From Aradus depressus (lineage: Eukaryota; Arthropoda; Insecta; Hemiptera; Aradidae), in NCBI GenBank assembly GCA_963662175.1, contig OY759221.1, positions 36,826,045-36,890,044 on the forward strand: a stretch of DNA of 64,000 nucleotides, in the 5' to 3' direction. Shown one piece after another: positions 22,890 to 33,900 of this stretch. The position numbers were made by a program, and so were the translations under genes. The notes under the pieces are model-generated. The model was given only the letters and a program-made list of their open reading frames with translations. It did no database searches and was not told the origin of the DNA. Within the stretch, counting starts at the first letter, position 1, and the number at the start of each line of letters is the position of its first letter.

Positions 22890-23525
22890 ACCATAGTACA
22901 TCCCCAGCTCAATAAGTTTCCGCTCTCCCTCTAAACCCCAATAAGTTTCCACTCTCCCTCTAAACCTCAATAAGTTTCCGCTCTCCCTCTAAACCTCAAT
23001 AAGCCCCCCCCCCCTAATTTTTTCATCTCAATTTTGGTCCTTTGAATCACTACCAATCTACTTCCCCATCTAAATAAGTTTCCACTCTCCCTCTAAACCT
23101 CAATAAGTTTCCACTCTCCCTCTAAACCTCAATAAGTTTACACTCTCCCTCTAAACCTCAATAAGTTTACACTCTCCCTCTAAAACTCAATAAGTTTCCA
23201 CTCTCCCTCCTAACCTTAATAAGTTTCCACTCTCCCTCTAAACCCCAATAAGTTTCCACTCTCCCTCTAAACCTCAATAAGTTTCCGCTCTCCCTCTAAA
23301 CCTCAATAAGCCCCCCCCCCCTAATTTTTTCATCTCAATTTTTGTCCTTTGAATCACTACCAATCTACTTCCCCATCTAAATAAGTTTCCACTCTCCCTC
23401 TAAACCTCAATAAGTTTCCGCTCTTCCTCTAAACCTCAATAAGTTCCCCTCTCCCTCTAAACCTCAATAAGTTTCCGCTCTTCCTCTAAACCTCTATAAG
23501 TTTCCGCTCTCCCTCTAAACCCTGC
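22890..23525 (+). repeat. 29-bp subterminal minisatellite, left arm
   Basis: Units of CTCAATAAG-TTTCC(A/G)-CTCTCCCTCTAAAC, about 16 copies, interrupted twice by the same insert of about 80 bp that starts with a run of 11 C. A block of about 325 bp is therefore duplicated. It is mirrored at 34,821-35,450. Such subterminal repeats are often binding sites for proteins that act on transposon ends. Confidence 0.88.
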
Positions 23526-23739
23526 TTTACATTTTTATCTCACCCCTCGCCTGTGCCCCTATATTTTTTTTAATTAGCCCACTAGTAACAATTTTTATAT
23601 TTTTAAAGACTGATTTCGTGACCTTGAACAGGCACTTTCGTGATCTAACATGTCGAACCCTGCATTCGTGTAGCCTACCATATCATGTCCTAGCATGATC
23701 ATCATCATCATTGTATTCAGTATTATTTTAAACTGAAGT

Positions 23740-24060
23740 ATAATGATGGAATAATCGCCTACCTACAATTTTGAGCATGCCGTCCTTCGGTGCCTTGAAA
23801 AGTATTGCATTTAAAAATATAACTCAAAGCTCGTCATATTGAGTATGTTGTCCGATTGGAGTAATATGATGGAAAAATCGCCTACCTACACTTTTGAGCA
23901 TGCCGTCCTTCGGTGCCTTGAAAAGTATTGCATTTAAAAATATAATTCAAAGCTCGTCATATTCAGTATTATTTTAAACTGGAGTAATATGATGGAAAAA
24001 AAAAGCATTTATCTTCAATTCCGAGCACGCTGTCCTTTGGTGTTATTTGTGAATTCTTGT
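23740..24060 (+). repeat. 123-bp direct repeat with SINE-like motif, left arm
   Basis: TTGAGCATGCCGTCCTTCGG occurs at 23,771 and 23,894, each followed by TGCCTTGAAAAGTATTGCAT. A weaker third copy (GAGCACGCTGTCCTTTGGTG) lies near 24,024. The motif matches the GCACGCCGTCCTTCGGATGG body of the local SINEs, so the element appears to have captured and then duplicated SINE sequence. The block is mirrored in the right arm (about 34,286-34,606). Confidence 0.7.
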
Positions 24061-27000
24061 TTTTTTTATTTCAACAATCATTTATTAGTAATTTTGCGTT
24101 TTCTCCAATCTGAAGACATCCTAGACCTTGAAATGGTTTTTGCATGCATTATACATGTTCAAACATGTCGAGACCTGTTGTTGCAGGCATACTTCACCAA
24201 TTTTTATTTCATGATTTAATCTTACATCCCCACGTCAATTAACACATCCAATGTGCTTCCCCATCTTAATACCCCTGCTCTCCCTCCGATTCACTACTCT
24301 CTATCTTCAGTATAGCGGCGTAGCCAATCCATCTCAATTTTCTCACTTATACTTCCCCACCTAATTCTCCCTTTAAACCTTTTACTCAGACACACATCCA
24401 AGCAATTTTCTTTAGATTTCATCATAGTCCACTACTCTTAGCACCATCATGCTTCGCCCCTGTTCAACACCTACAACCTCTCTAGATCGTCTGACATTTT
24501 CATTATAACCCGGTCTACTCATACATAAACCTACATTCTACGTCCATTAGCCTCTCCCTCTGAATCAGTCATATTTACCCACCTCAAATCACCTTCAATG
24601 CACATACCCACATCAATTATTCTAAAACATAATCTTTAATTATAGTTCTAACTCCTCAGACCAATTGTACTTCTTCCAATCCGGCAGAGACTTTGCAACC
24701 CACACCTAATCCTCAGATCTTTCTCCTAATTTTTATGAATCACTTCTACTTCCCCATATCAATTGTCTAATTTTTTTCTCAACTTGTCCTAACCAATTTT
24801 CTGCTCTCTAATTCTAAAAAACCTTTTACTCATACATACCCCGCCCATACACGCGGAGTAATCTTTACATCTAGATGTGTCTTTCCAGGGGTCTCATGGA
24901 TACATTCTTAGGCTAACATGCAGTATATTTAACTTACGTTATGTTACATGATGCTTTTTGTGTACCTAACGGCCAAAACAATTTCTTTCTCCTTCCACCA
25001 ACTATCCTCTACTGTAATTGCTCTCCTAACCTTCTGAAATCCCCGCACAATTCTGACAACGACCAATCCATCCCAATATTCTGCTCTCCACTTCTACTTC
25101 CCCAACATCATATCAAGTCAGAACCCTACAAGTGTAGACTACTGCACCGTCAACATTTCTTTCTGATTCAAACCACTCTACCCCACCTCACTATCCCTCT
25201 AAACCTTCACTCAGACATACCTACACACTTGCATCACCCAAGGGATTTTCTTGATCATCGTTCAGCCAGTATCAGTTTTATTTTTAGACTTTTCTTTTGC
25301 ATGTCCCAAAACCATTCACCCAACTCCACTTCACTCATATCACTACAACCTATTCGATATTCATACTTCCGATCCTCTGATCCTAGGACCCCGGTAGACG
25401 CCAGGCCTTCATTTACACCATATTTTATACAAGTTTGAATGCTTCTCCCTAACTAAACCGCCAGGTCAACATCCCCACAGTTCTCGTCGATATTTAGATT
25501 CGCATTTCCAATATTACTTTACCATCACTACTTTTACGACTAATAACCTGCAATCTAACAGGAACTTAAATCACACAGACACCCCCCTGCACAACACTAC
25601 TCCGGAGATATTCAGAACCCACTCCCACACATCTGAGCACCAATAGAACTCCAACCTAGGACCCCTGCTGTGTAGGCTCACTCACATTGGTACCTGTCAA
25701 CCCATCTTCATAACTGCAAAAGCCGGGGGTAATTTCATATTCAAGTATTTTTCCTAAGATTTCATACTGATGAAGGCTCTAGACCCCTTCATCACCAACG
25801 AGATCAGTTAAAGAACTATTTTATAACACAGCCCCAACGTACATATAAGGTGTGTCCAATACAATAGGAACTCTTCTTATATAGCTATCCTAAGAAGAAG
25901 TCATTGAAAACTTTACCCACTGAGCCGGATAATTATTTATAGTAGAGATACTAATATTTTTTGAATGGGTAGGCGGCCTTGTGTAACATTTCATTATCAG
26001 AGATTAGCTGTGATGTACTTTTCTACAAATCAGAGACTATGCAGAGACAATAGAATCCTTCCGAGAGATCCAATATATCGTCACGACACAACACTTCACA
26101 AAAATACGGAATTGTTCACCTATCCCTATAAACATCACTCAACTGCAACTTCCCCAAATCTAAAAAACTTAGAAGTCGCTCGGACACATTTTTAAAACCC
26201 CACCACTCTTCTATATACTTCCTCAGCTAAATTCTTTCCCTGGTTCCCCTCTATAGTATATCTTAAACTCTAAAGTAACCCACAACCCGAACACCATTCC
26301 TATCAATCTAAACTTTTATTTCTCAGTCATGCACCATAGATAGGGTTTTCTATAGGTGCTATCACCAATCTCCTACATGCATATATATATAATATATTTT
26401 CTATAGTTCCCCCGACATTTTTCTACAACTAACACTCAACCGTTCCTCAATTAATATTATAACGCAGCCCTCACACCCATACTCCATTGTATTTATTTTT
26501 CAAGTCCCAAGCTCTTCGTCTAATATACATCACAGTTCCCACCGGTATTTGAGAACCCATATAGTATTATTGTTCCATCCTCACCCACATCTCATGGATC
26601 CCACAATTCACCCCTCCTTCCCCGCATATATGGTATTGAGAGCCAAGACTCTTACGATGACCCAATACAACAGTTATTTTACCGATTCATCTTCATAGCC
26701 ACAAAACCCGGGATTATTTAATATTTTAGTATATTTCTTTTTTCATTATTTGTCACAGTTTTTTTTTCCCCACATACAACGCCTACTCCACTCAACTGTT
26801 TTTTCTTAAAGTCCTATACATATCTTACATCCTTTCATATATTTATTTTTTATTTAGTCATATTATTTTATATTTTATGCGATTAATATTTATTTACATT
26901 TTCGAAAATTTACGTAAATTATGAAAATTTTGTAGCATATTCAGGAACATTTTTTGTGATGAATGTGACTGCGTAATAACTATCGTGTATATACGAAAAA

Positions 27001-27180
27001 TTGGTGAGTACAAGCTGGTCAGTATTAAGAAATAAAAATCGTATATAGGTTCCATATCATAGGCAGTTTCTTATTGTTGTTGGGGCTAGGTGTATTGCTG
27101 GAAACCCATTAATGATCGGCTCTTCTCGGCTCGTCTCGGATTTTATCGGCTCCTTTCGTTGCATGTAGGATGAAAAAAAC

Positions 27181-27310
27181 TATAAATACGTTCTGTTTGG
27201 TCAGTAGTTATCTGTTTTCATTGTGAACGTGTTAACAACTTTGAGATAAATACAATCTGATCATTCACTGTTTATTGAACCGAAGTTGTCAACCCTGTTA
27301 CAATAAATAC
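27181..27310 (+). promoter_or_regulatory. Three TATAAATAC-type blocks upstream of the HTH gene
   Basis: TATAAATACGTTCTGTTTGG (27,181), ATAAATACAATCTGATCATT (27,246) and ATAAATACGGTCTGTTTGGT (27,303) are three related blocks 57-65 bp apart, ending about 50 bp before the ATG at 27,374. The first has a TATA box at a fitting distance. The spaced repeats suggest a promoter or an operator bound by the element's own HTH protein; that is inference. The mirrored copy is at 31,036-31,165. Confidence 0.5.
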
Positions 27311-27373
27311 GGTCTGTTTGGTGATTATTAGGCAGACTTCATTGATCTAGTAATCCACAGCAGGTTAGATACC

Positions 27374-27904
27374 ATGGGGGTCAAACGAAACGCTCTCACT
27401 ATAGAAAATAAAATGAAAATAATTAAACTTTTTGATGAAGGAGAAAAGGTTGGAGAAATATCGAAACATTTCAAGATTCCTCAATCCACGATTTCTTCAA
27501 TTTTAAAGAGGCGAGCAACCATTTTTCAATTAGATACATGTGGTAAAAGACATATTAAACGAATTAGAACTAATGGTGGAACACACTCCCAGAATACACC
27601 CCCACTTGCCTTCAACGGAGAGAATTACACACAACAACACACAGACTCTTCAGAGGACGATGTGGGTGAACACTCCAGTTCATCACAACAGCAAACGGTC
27701 TCTTCACAGCATGATTCGGGTGAAGACGGAAGTGAACGAATTCATTCAACAGAACACCGAAGAGTAGTATATGGTGATAAAAAACCAACAAAAAAGTTCA
27801 ACCTTCCTAAACCCGTAAAAGGCTTAATACCTCTGTCTAAGGAAAATATGACGTTTTTACGTTTGGTCGGGTATAAAGTTCTGTCATCAACGTATAGATG
27901 TTAG
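27374..27904 (+). CDS. HTH (CENP-B/psq-like) DNA-binding protein, left arm
   Basis: 176 residues. Residues 1-50 (MGVKRNALTIENKMKIIKLF, then EISKHFKIPQSTISSILKRR) form a helix-turn-helix of the CENP-B N-terminal/pipsqueak type. This fold is used by pogo-like transposases and derived regulators to bind DNA. Residues 80-125 are rich in Ser, Gln, His and acidic residues, likely a flexible linker. Residues 133-170 are basic (KKPTKKFNLPKPVKG). The ATG sits in a good context (ACCATGG). There is no DDE catalytic domain, so this is not a complete transposase. The stop overlaps the start of the next ORF by seven bases (ATGTTAG). An identical protein is encoded in the right arm. I infer a regulator or end-binding protein of the element. 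Confidence 0.7.
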   Translation: MGVKRNALTIENKMKIIKLFDEGEKVGEISKHFKIPQSTISSILKRRATIFQLDTCGKRHIKRIRTNGGTHSQNTPPLAFNGENYTQQHTDSSEDDVGEHSSSSQQQTVSSQHDSGEDGSERIHSTEHRRVVYGDKKPTKKFNLPKPVKGLIPLSKENMTFLRLVGYKVLSSTYRC

Positions 27905-28218
27905 ATTTGGATAGTTCAAAGAGGGGTTCGGGTATCATTTTCATTACCGAAGCCATCGGGGGTATAGATGGAATAAGAAAATCTGTTCGACATGAAAACA
28001 CTCACACTTTGCCATCATATAGGTTTATCTATTTAAAAGGTAGATTTTTTCAAGGAGAATGGGACAACGACAGTTGCAACATTCTAAAAGCGGGTTTTGT
28101 TCAATTCCAGTGCTTCCTAGGTAATAACTCGGACTATATTTTGAAGGATATATCAATAATGGGCATTAACTTTATTGGGAATAGGTACACAGCATATCAC
28201 AAACGAAAAGATTATTAA
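27898..28218 (+). CDS. Overlapping ORF of unknown function, left arm
   Basis: 106 residues starting MLDLDSSKRGSGIIFITEAI and ending TAYHKRKDY. It contains FIYLKGRFFQGEWDNDSCN in the middle. I do not recognise a family; there is no clear membrane segment. Its ATG overlaps the stop of the HTH gene by seven bases, and the codon just upstream in its own frame is a stop. It can therefore be reached only by its own ATG, by re-initiation, or by a frameshift within those seven bases. The identical copy in the right arm argues against a random sequencing error. It could also be the broken C-terminal half of one longer protein. Confidence 0.55.
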   Translation: MLDLDSSKRGSGIIFITEAIGGIDGIRKSVRHENTHTLPSYRFIYLKGRFFQGEWDNDSCNILKAGFVQFQCFLGNNSDYILKDISIMGINFIGNRYTAYHKRKDY

Positions 28219-28246
28219 AAAGAATCAAATCGAATGCTGTGAGGTT

Positions 28247-28330
28247 GAAGGCTTGGAGAGGCTATAAACGCACGCAGGTCGTATGAGTGAAGGTTTGGAG
28301 AGGATATAGATGCCCGCAGACCAGTGTGAT
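28247..28330 (+). repeat. 42-bp direct repeat downstream of the ORFs
   Basis: GAAGGCTTGGAGAGGCTATA (28,247) and GAAGGTTTGGAGAGGATATA (28,289) start two units 42 bp apart. They sit between the end of the ORFs and the loop array, and are mirrored at 30,016-30,099. Confidence 0.75.
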
Positions 28331-28669
28331 CACCAGCAGTTCTAAATGTTGAAAACACTGATTTGAGGAAAAGTAGGAGAGTACAATCGTGTTAATATGC
28401 CTGTATTTTTGATTTGCAGGAAAGGGCCTTGCCCCTTTTTATTCATGCTTTGTATCCAAAAGTATATATATTTCAGTTTTCATTTGACTATATGCTTATA
28501 TCATCTCTTTGTGAGAGCGGTTCTAAATCTGCTGGGTAAGTTTCGTTCTTGATCAGTGTATACATGTACCCCCAAAATCCTGTTCCTTTGAACCAAATTC
28601 AACTCAGTCAAATCGATTCAAATCCCTATATTATACTGCAATATTCTCGCTCAAACATCACTACACTAT

Positions 28670-29676
28670 CCTTCTAGTTATAACGATATCGTTATAAATA
28701 TAGCGATATCGTTATAACTACTGTGATATCGTTATAAATATAGCGATATCGTTATAACTCCTGTGATATCGTTATAAATATAGCGATATCGTTATAACTC
28801 CTGTGATATCGTTATAAATATAGCGATATCGTTATAACTACAGTAATATCGTTATAAATATAGCGATATCGTTATAATTCCTGTGATATCGTTATAAATA
28901 TAGCGATATCGTTATAACTACTGTGATATCGTTATAAATATAGCGATATCGTTATAACTACAGTAATATCGTTATAAATATAGCGATATCGTTATAATTC
29001 CTGTGATATCGTTATAAATATAGCGATATTATAACGATATTACTGTAGTTATAACGATATCGTTATATTTATAACGATATTACTGTAGTTATAACGATAT
29101 CGCTATATTTATAACGATATCACAGTAGTTATAACGATATCGCTATATTTATAACGATATCACAGGAGTTATAACGATATCGCTATCTTTATAACGATAT
29201 TACTGTAGTTATAACGATATCGCTATATTTATAACGATATCACAGTAGTTATAACGATATCGCTATATTTATAACGATATTACTGTAGTTATAACGATAT
29301 CGCTATATTTATAACGATATCACAGTAGTTATAACGATATCGCTATATTTATAACGATATCGCTATATTTATAACGATATCACAGGAGTTATAACGATAT
29401 CGCTATATTTATAACGATATCACAGGAGTTATAACGATATCGCTATATTTATAACGATATTACTGTAGTTATAACGATATCGCTATATTTATAACGATAT
29501 TACTGTAGTTATAACGATATCGCTATATTTATAACGATATCACAGGAGTTATAACGATATCGCTATATTTATAACGATATCACAGGAGTTATAACGATAT
29601 CGCTATATTTATAACGATATCACAGTAGTTATAACGATATCGCTATATTTATAACGATATCGTTATAACTAGAAGG
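28670..29676. repeat. Loop array: 40-bp AT-rich tandem repeat with internal flip
   Basis: The 40-bp unit holds two related 20-mers, TAGCGATATCGTTATAACTC and CTGTGATATCGTTATAAATA, each with the palindrome GATATC inside ATAACGATATCGTTAT-like sequence. Units run in one orientation from 28,680 to 29,029 (about 350 bp) and in the reverse orientation from 29,030 to 29,668 (about 640 bp). The orientation switch is thus about 145 bp left of the symmetry centre at 29,173. Flanks CCTTCTAG/CTAGAAGG mark the array edges. The array is the only substantially asymmetric part of the element. Confidence 0.9.
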
Positions 29677-30127
29677 ATAGTGTAGTGATGTTTGAGCGAG
29701 AATATTGCAGTATAATATAGGGATTTGAATCGATTTGACTGAGTTGAATTTGGTTCAAAGGAACAGGATTTTGGGGGTACATGTATACACTGATCAAGAA
29801 CGAAACTTACCCAGCAGATTTAGAACCGCTCTCACAAAGAGATGATATAAGCATATAGTCAAATGAAAACTGAAATATATATACTTTTGGATACAAAGCA
29901 TGAATAAAAAGGGGCAAGGCCCTTTCCTGCAAATCAAAAATACAGGCATATTAACACGATTGTACTCTCCTACTTTTCCTCAAATCAGTGTTTTCAACAT
30001 TTAGAACTGCTGGTGATCACACTGGTCTGCGGGCATCTATATCCTCTCCAAACCTTCACTCATACGACCTGCGTGCGTTTATAGCCTCTCCAAGCCTTCA
30101 ACCTCACAGCATTCGATTTGATTCTTT

Positions 30128-30448
30128 TTAATAATCTTTTCGTTTGTGATATGCTGTGTACCTATTCCCAATAAAGTTAATGCCCATTATTGATATATCC
30201 TTCAAAATATAGTCCGAGTTATTACCTAGGAAGCACTGGAATTGAACAAAACCCGCTTTTAGAATGTTGCAACTGTCGTTGTCCCATTCTCCTTGAAAAA
30301 ATCTACCTTTTAAATAGATAAACCTATATGATGGCAAAGTGTGAGTGTTTTCATGTCGAACAGATTTTCTTATTCCATCTATACCCCCGATGGCTTCGGT
30401 AATGAAAATGATACCCGAACCCCTCTTTGAACTATCCAAATCTAACAT
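30128..30448 (-). CDS. Overlapping ORF of unknown function, right arm
   Basis: Mirror of 27,898-28,218 with an identical 106-residue product. Both copies keep the same seven-base overlap with the HTH gene. If only one arm were active, the other should drift; none has occurred, so either the duplication is very recent or the arms correct each other. Confidence 0.55.
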   Translation of the reverse strand: MLDLDSSKRGSGIIFITEAIGGIDGIRKSVRHENTHTLPSYRFIYLKGRFFQGEWDNDSCNILKAGFVQFQCFLGNNSDYILKDISIMGINFIGNRYTAYHKRKDY

Positions 30449-30972
30449 CTATACGTTGATGACAGAACTTTATACCCGACCAAACGTAAAAACGTCATAT
30501 TTTCCTTAGACAGAGGTATTAAGCCTTTTACGGGTTTAGGAAGGTTGAACTTTTTTGTTGGTTTTTTATCACCATATACTACTCTTCGGTGTTCTGTTGA
30601 ATGAATTCGTTCACTTCCGTCTTCACCCGAATCATGCTGTGAAGAGACCGTTTGCTGTTGTGATGAACTGGAGTGTTCACCCACATCGTCCTCTGAAGAG
30701 TCTGTGTGTTGTTGTGTGTAATTCTCTCCGTTGAAGGCAAGTGGGGGTGTATTCTGGGAGTGTGTTCCACCATTAGTTCTAATTCGTTTAATATGTCTTT
30801 TACCACATGTATCTAATTGAAAAATGGTTGCTCGCCTCTTTAAAATTGAAGAAATCGTGGATTGAGGAATCTTGAAATGTTTCGATATTTCTCCAACCTT
30901 TTCTCCTTCATCAAAAAGTTTAATTATTTTCATTTTATTTTCTATAGTGAGAGCGTTTCGTTTGACCCCCAT
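30442..30972 (-). CDS. HTH (CENP-B/psq-like) DNA-binding protein, right arm
   Basis: Mirror of 27,374-27,904 with an identical 176-residue product and the same upstream TATAAATAC blocks. The two genes point towards the loop array and would produce convergent transcripts meeting in it. Confidence 0.7.
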   Translation of the reverse strand: MGVKRNALTIENKMKIIKLFDEGEKVGEISKHFKIPQSTISSILKRRATIFQLDTCGKRHIKRIRTNGGTHSQNTPPLAFNGENYTQQHTDSSEDDVGEHSSSSQQQTVSSQHDSGEDGSERIHSTEHRRVVYGDKKPTKKFNLPKPVKGLIPLSKENMTFLRLVGYKVLSSTYRC

Positions 30973-33900
30973 GGTATCTAACCTGCTGTGGATTACTAGA
31001 TCAATGAAGTCTGCCTAATAATCACCAAACAGACCGTATTTATTGTAACAGGGTTGACAACTTCGGTTCAATAAACAGTGAATGATCAGATTGTATTTAT
31101 CTCAAAGTTGTTAACACGTTCACAATGAAAACAGATAACTACTGACCAAACAGAACGTATTTATAGTTTTTTTCATCCTACATGCAACGAAAGGAGCCGA
31201 TAAAATCCGAGACGAGCCGAGAAGAGCCGATCATTAATGGGTTTCCAGCAATACACCTAGCCCCAACAACAATAAGAAACTGCCTATGATATGGAACCTA
31301 TATACGATTTTTATTTCTTAATACTGACCAGCTTGTACTCACCAATTTTTCGTATATACACGATAGTTATTACGCAGTCACATTCATCACAAAAAATGTT
31401 CCTGAATATGCTACAAAATTTTCATAATTTACGTAAATTTTCGAAAATGTAAATAAATATTAATCGCATAAAATATAAAATAATATGACTAAATAAAAAA
31501 TAAATATATGAAAGGATGTAAGATATGTATAGGACTTTAAGAAAAAACAGTTGAGTGGAGTAGGCGTTGTATGTGGGGAAAAAAAAACTGTGACAAATAA
31601 TGAAAAAAGAAATATACTAAAATATTAAATAATCCCGGGTTTTGTGGCTATGAAGATGAATCGGTAAAATAACTGTTGTATTGGGTCATCGTAAGAGTCT
31701 TGGCTCTCAATACCATATATGCGGGGAAGGAGGGGTGAATTGTGGGATCCATGAGATGTGGGTGAGGATGGAACAATAATACTATATGGGTTCTCAAATA
31801 CCGGTGGGAACTGTGATGTATATTAGACGAAGAGCTTGGGACTTGAAAAATAAATACAATGGAGTATGGGTGTGAGGGCTGCGTTATAATATTAATTGAG
31901 GAACGGTTGAGTGTTAGTTGTAGAAAAATGTCGGGGGAACTATAGAAAATATATTATATATATATGCATGTAGGAGATTGGTGATAGCACCTATAGAAAA
32001 CCCTATCTATGGTGCATGACTGAGAAATAAAAGTTTAGATTGATAGGAATGGTGTTCGGGTTGTGGGTTACTTTAGAGTTTAAGATATACTATAGAGGGG
32101 AACCAGGGAAAGAATTTAGCTGAGGAAGTATATAGAAGAGTGGTGGGGTTTTAAAAATGTGTCCGAGCGACTTCTAAGTTTTTTAGATTTGGGGAAGTTG
32201 CAGTTGAGTGATGTTTATAGGGATAGGTGAACAATTCCGTATTTTTGTGAAGTGTTGTGTCGTGACGATATATTGGATCTCTCGGAAGGATTCTATTGTC
32301 TCTGCATAGTCTCTGATTTGTAGAAAAGTACATCACAGCTAATCTCTGATAATGAAATGTTACACAAGGCCGCCTACCCATTCAAAAAATATTAGTATCT
32401 CTACTATAAATAATTATCCGGCTCAGTGGGTAAAGTTTTCAATGACTTCTTCTTAGGATAGCTATATAAGAAGAGTTCCTATTGTATTGGACACACCTTA
32501 TATGTACGTTGGGGCTGTGTTATAAAATAGTTCTTTAACTGATCTCGTTGGTGATGAAGGGGTCTAGAGCCTTCATCAGTATGAAATCTTAGGAAAAATA
32601 CTTGAATATGAAATTACCCCCGGCTTTTGCAGTTATGAAGATGGGTTGACAGGTACCAATGTGAGTGAGCCTACACAGCAGGGGTCCTAGGTTGGAGTTC
32701 TATTGGTGCTCAGATGTGTGGGAGTGGGTTCTGAATATCTCCGGAGTAGTGTTGTGCAGGGGGGTGTCTGTGTGATTTAAGTTCCTGTTAGATTGCAGGT
32801 TATTAGTCGTAAAAGTAGTGATGGTAAAGTAATATTGGAAATGCGAATCTAAATATCGACGAGAACTGTGGGGATGTTGACCTGGCGGTTTAGTTAGGGA
32901 GAAGCATTCAAACTTGTATAAAATATGGTGTAAATGAAGGCCTGGCGTCTACCGGGGTCCTAGGATCAGAGGATCGGAAGTATGAATATCGAATAGGTTG
33001 TAGTGATATGAGTGAAGTGGAGTTGGGTGAATGGTTTTGGGACATGCAAAAGAAAAGTCTAAAAATAAAACTGATACTGGCTGAACGATGATCAAGAAAA
33101 TCCCTTGGGTGATGCAAGTGTGTAGGTATGTCTGAGTGAAGGTTTGGAGGGATAGTGAGGTGGGGTAGAGTGGTTTGAATCAGAAAGAAATGTTGACGGT
33201 GCAGTAGTCTACACTTGTAGGGTTCTGACTTGATATGATGTTGGGGAAGTAGAAGTGGAGAGCAGAATATTGGGATGGATTGGTCGTTGTCAGAATTGTG
33301 CGGGGATTTCAGAAGGTTAGGAGAGCAATTACAGTAGAGGATAGTTGGTGGAAGGAGAAAGAAATTGTTTTGGCCGTTAGGTACACAAAAAGCATCATGT
33401 AACATAACGTAAGTTAAATATACTGCATGTTAGCCTAAGAATGTATCCATGAGACCCCTGGAAAGACACATCTAGATGTAAAGATTACTCCGCGTGTATG
33501 GGCGGGGTATGTATGAGTAAAAGGTTTTTTAGAATTAGAGAGCAGAAAATTGGTTAGGACAAGTTGAGAAAAAAATTAGACAATTGATATGGGGAAGTAG
33601 AAGTGATTCATAAAAATTAGGAGAAAGATCTGAGGATTAGGTGTGGGTTGCAAAGTCTCTGCCGGATTGGAAGAAGTACAATTGGTCTGAGGAGTTAGAA
33701 CTATAATTAAAGATTATGTTTTAGAATAATTGATGTGGGTATGTGCATTGAAGGTGATTTGAGGTGGGTAAATATGACTGATTCAGAGGGAGAGGCTAAT
33801 GGACGTAGAATGTAGGTTTATGTATGAGTAGACCGGGTTATAATGAAAATGTCAGACGATCTAGAGAGGTTGTAGGTGTTGAACAGGGGCGAAGCATGAT

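Larger units (their letters stand above)
22784..28669 (+). repeat. Left arm of the palindrome
   Basis: From the outside in: terminal 100 bp with TTTGACCCCACGG; a 29-bp minisatellite; a duplicated block of 123 bp (23,740-23,990); about 3 kb of C-rich, T-rich sequence without clear genes (24,240-26,900); a TATA-like promoter block; two overlapping ORFs; a pair of 42-bp direct repeats (28,247 and 28,289); then the loop array. The whole arm returns inverted at 29,677-35,565. Confidence 0.88.

Noticed and set aside
24941..25438. 165-codon frame in the left arm and its mirror at 32,908-33,405
   Set aside because: Composition follows the C/T-rich base content, and there is no promoter, domain or conserved motif. 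Only one amino-acid difference exists between arms, but the DNA there is equally conserved.
24000..27000. Polymerase, integrase or capsid genes expected of a full Polinton
   Set aside because: I looked for long frames and known motifs on both strands of the arm and saw none, so autonomy is not claimed.
28680..29668. CRISPR-like array at the centre of the palindrome
   Set aside because: Units are contiguous 20/40-bp tandem repeats without unique spacers, and the context is eukaryotic.
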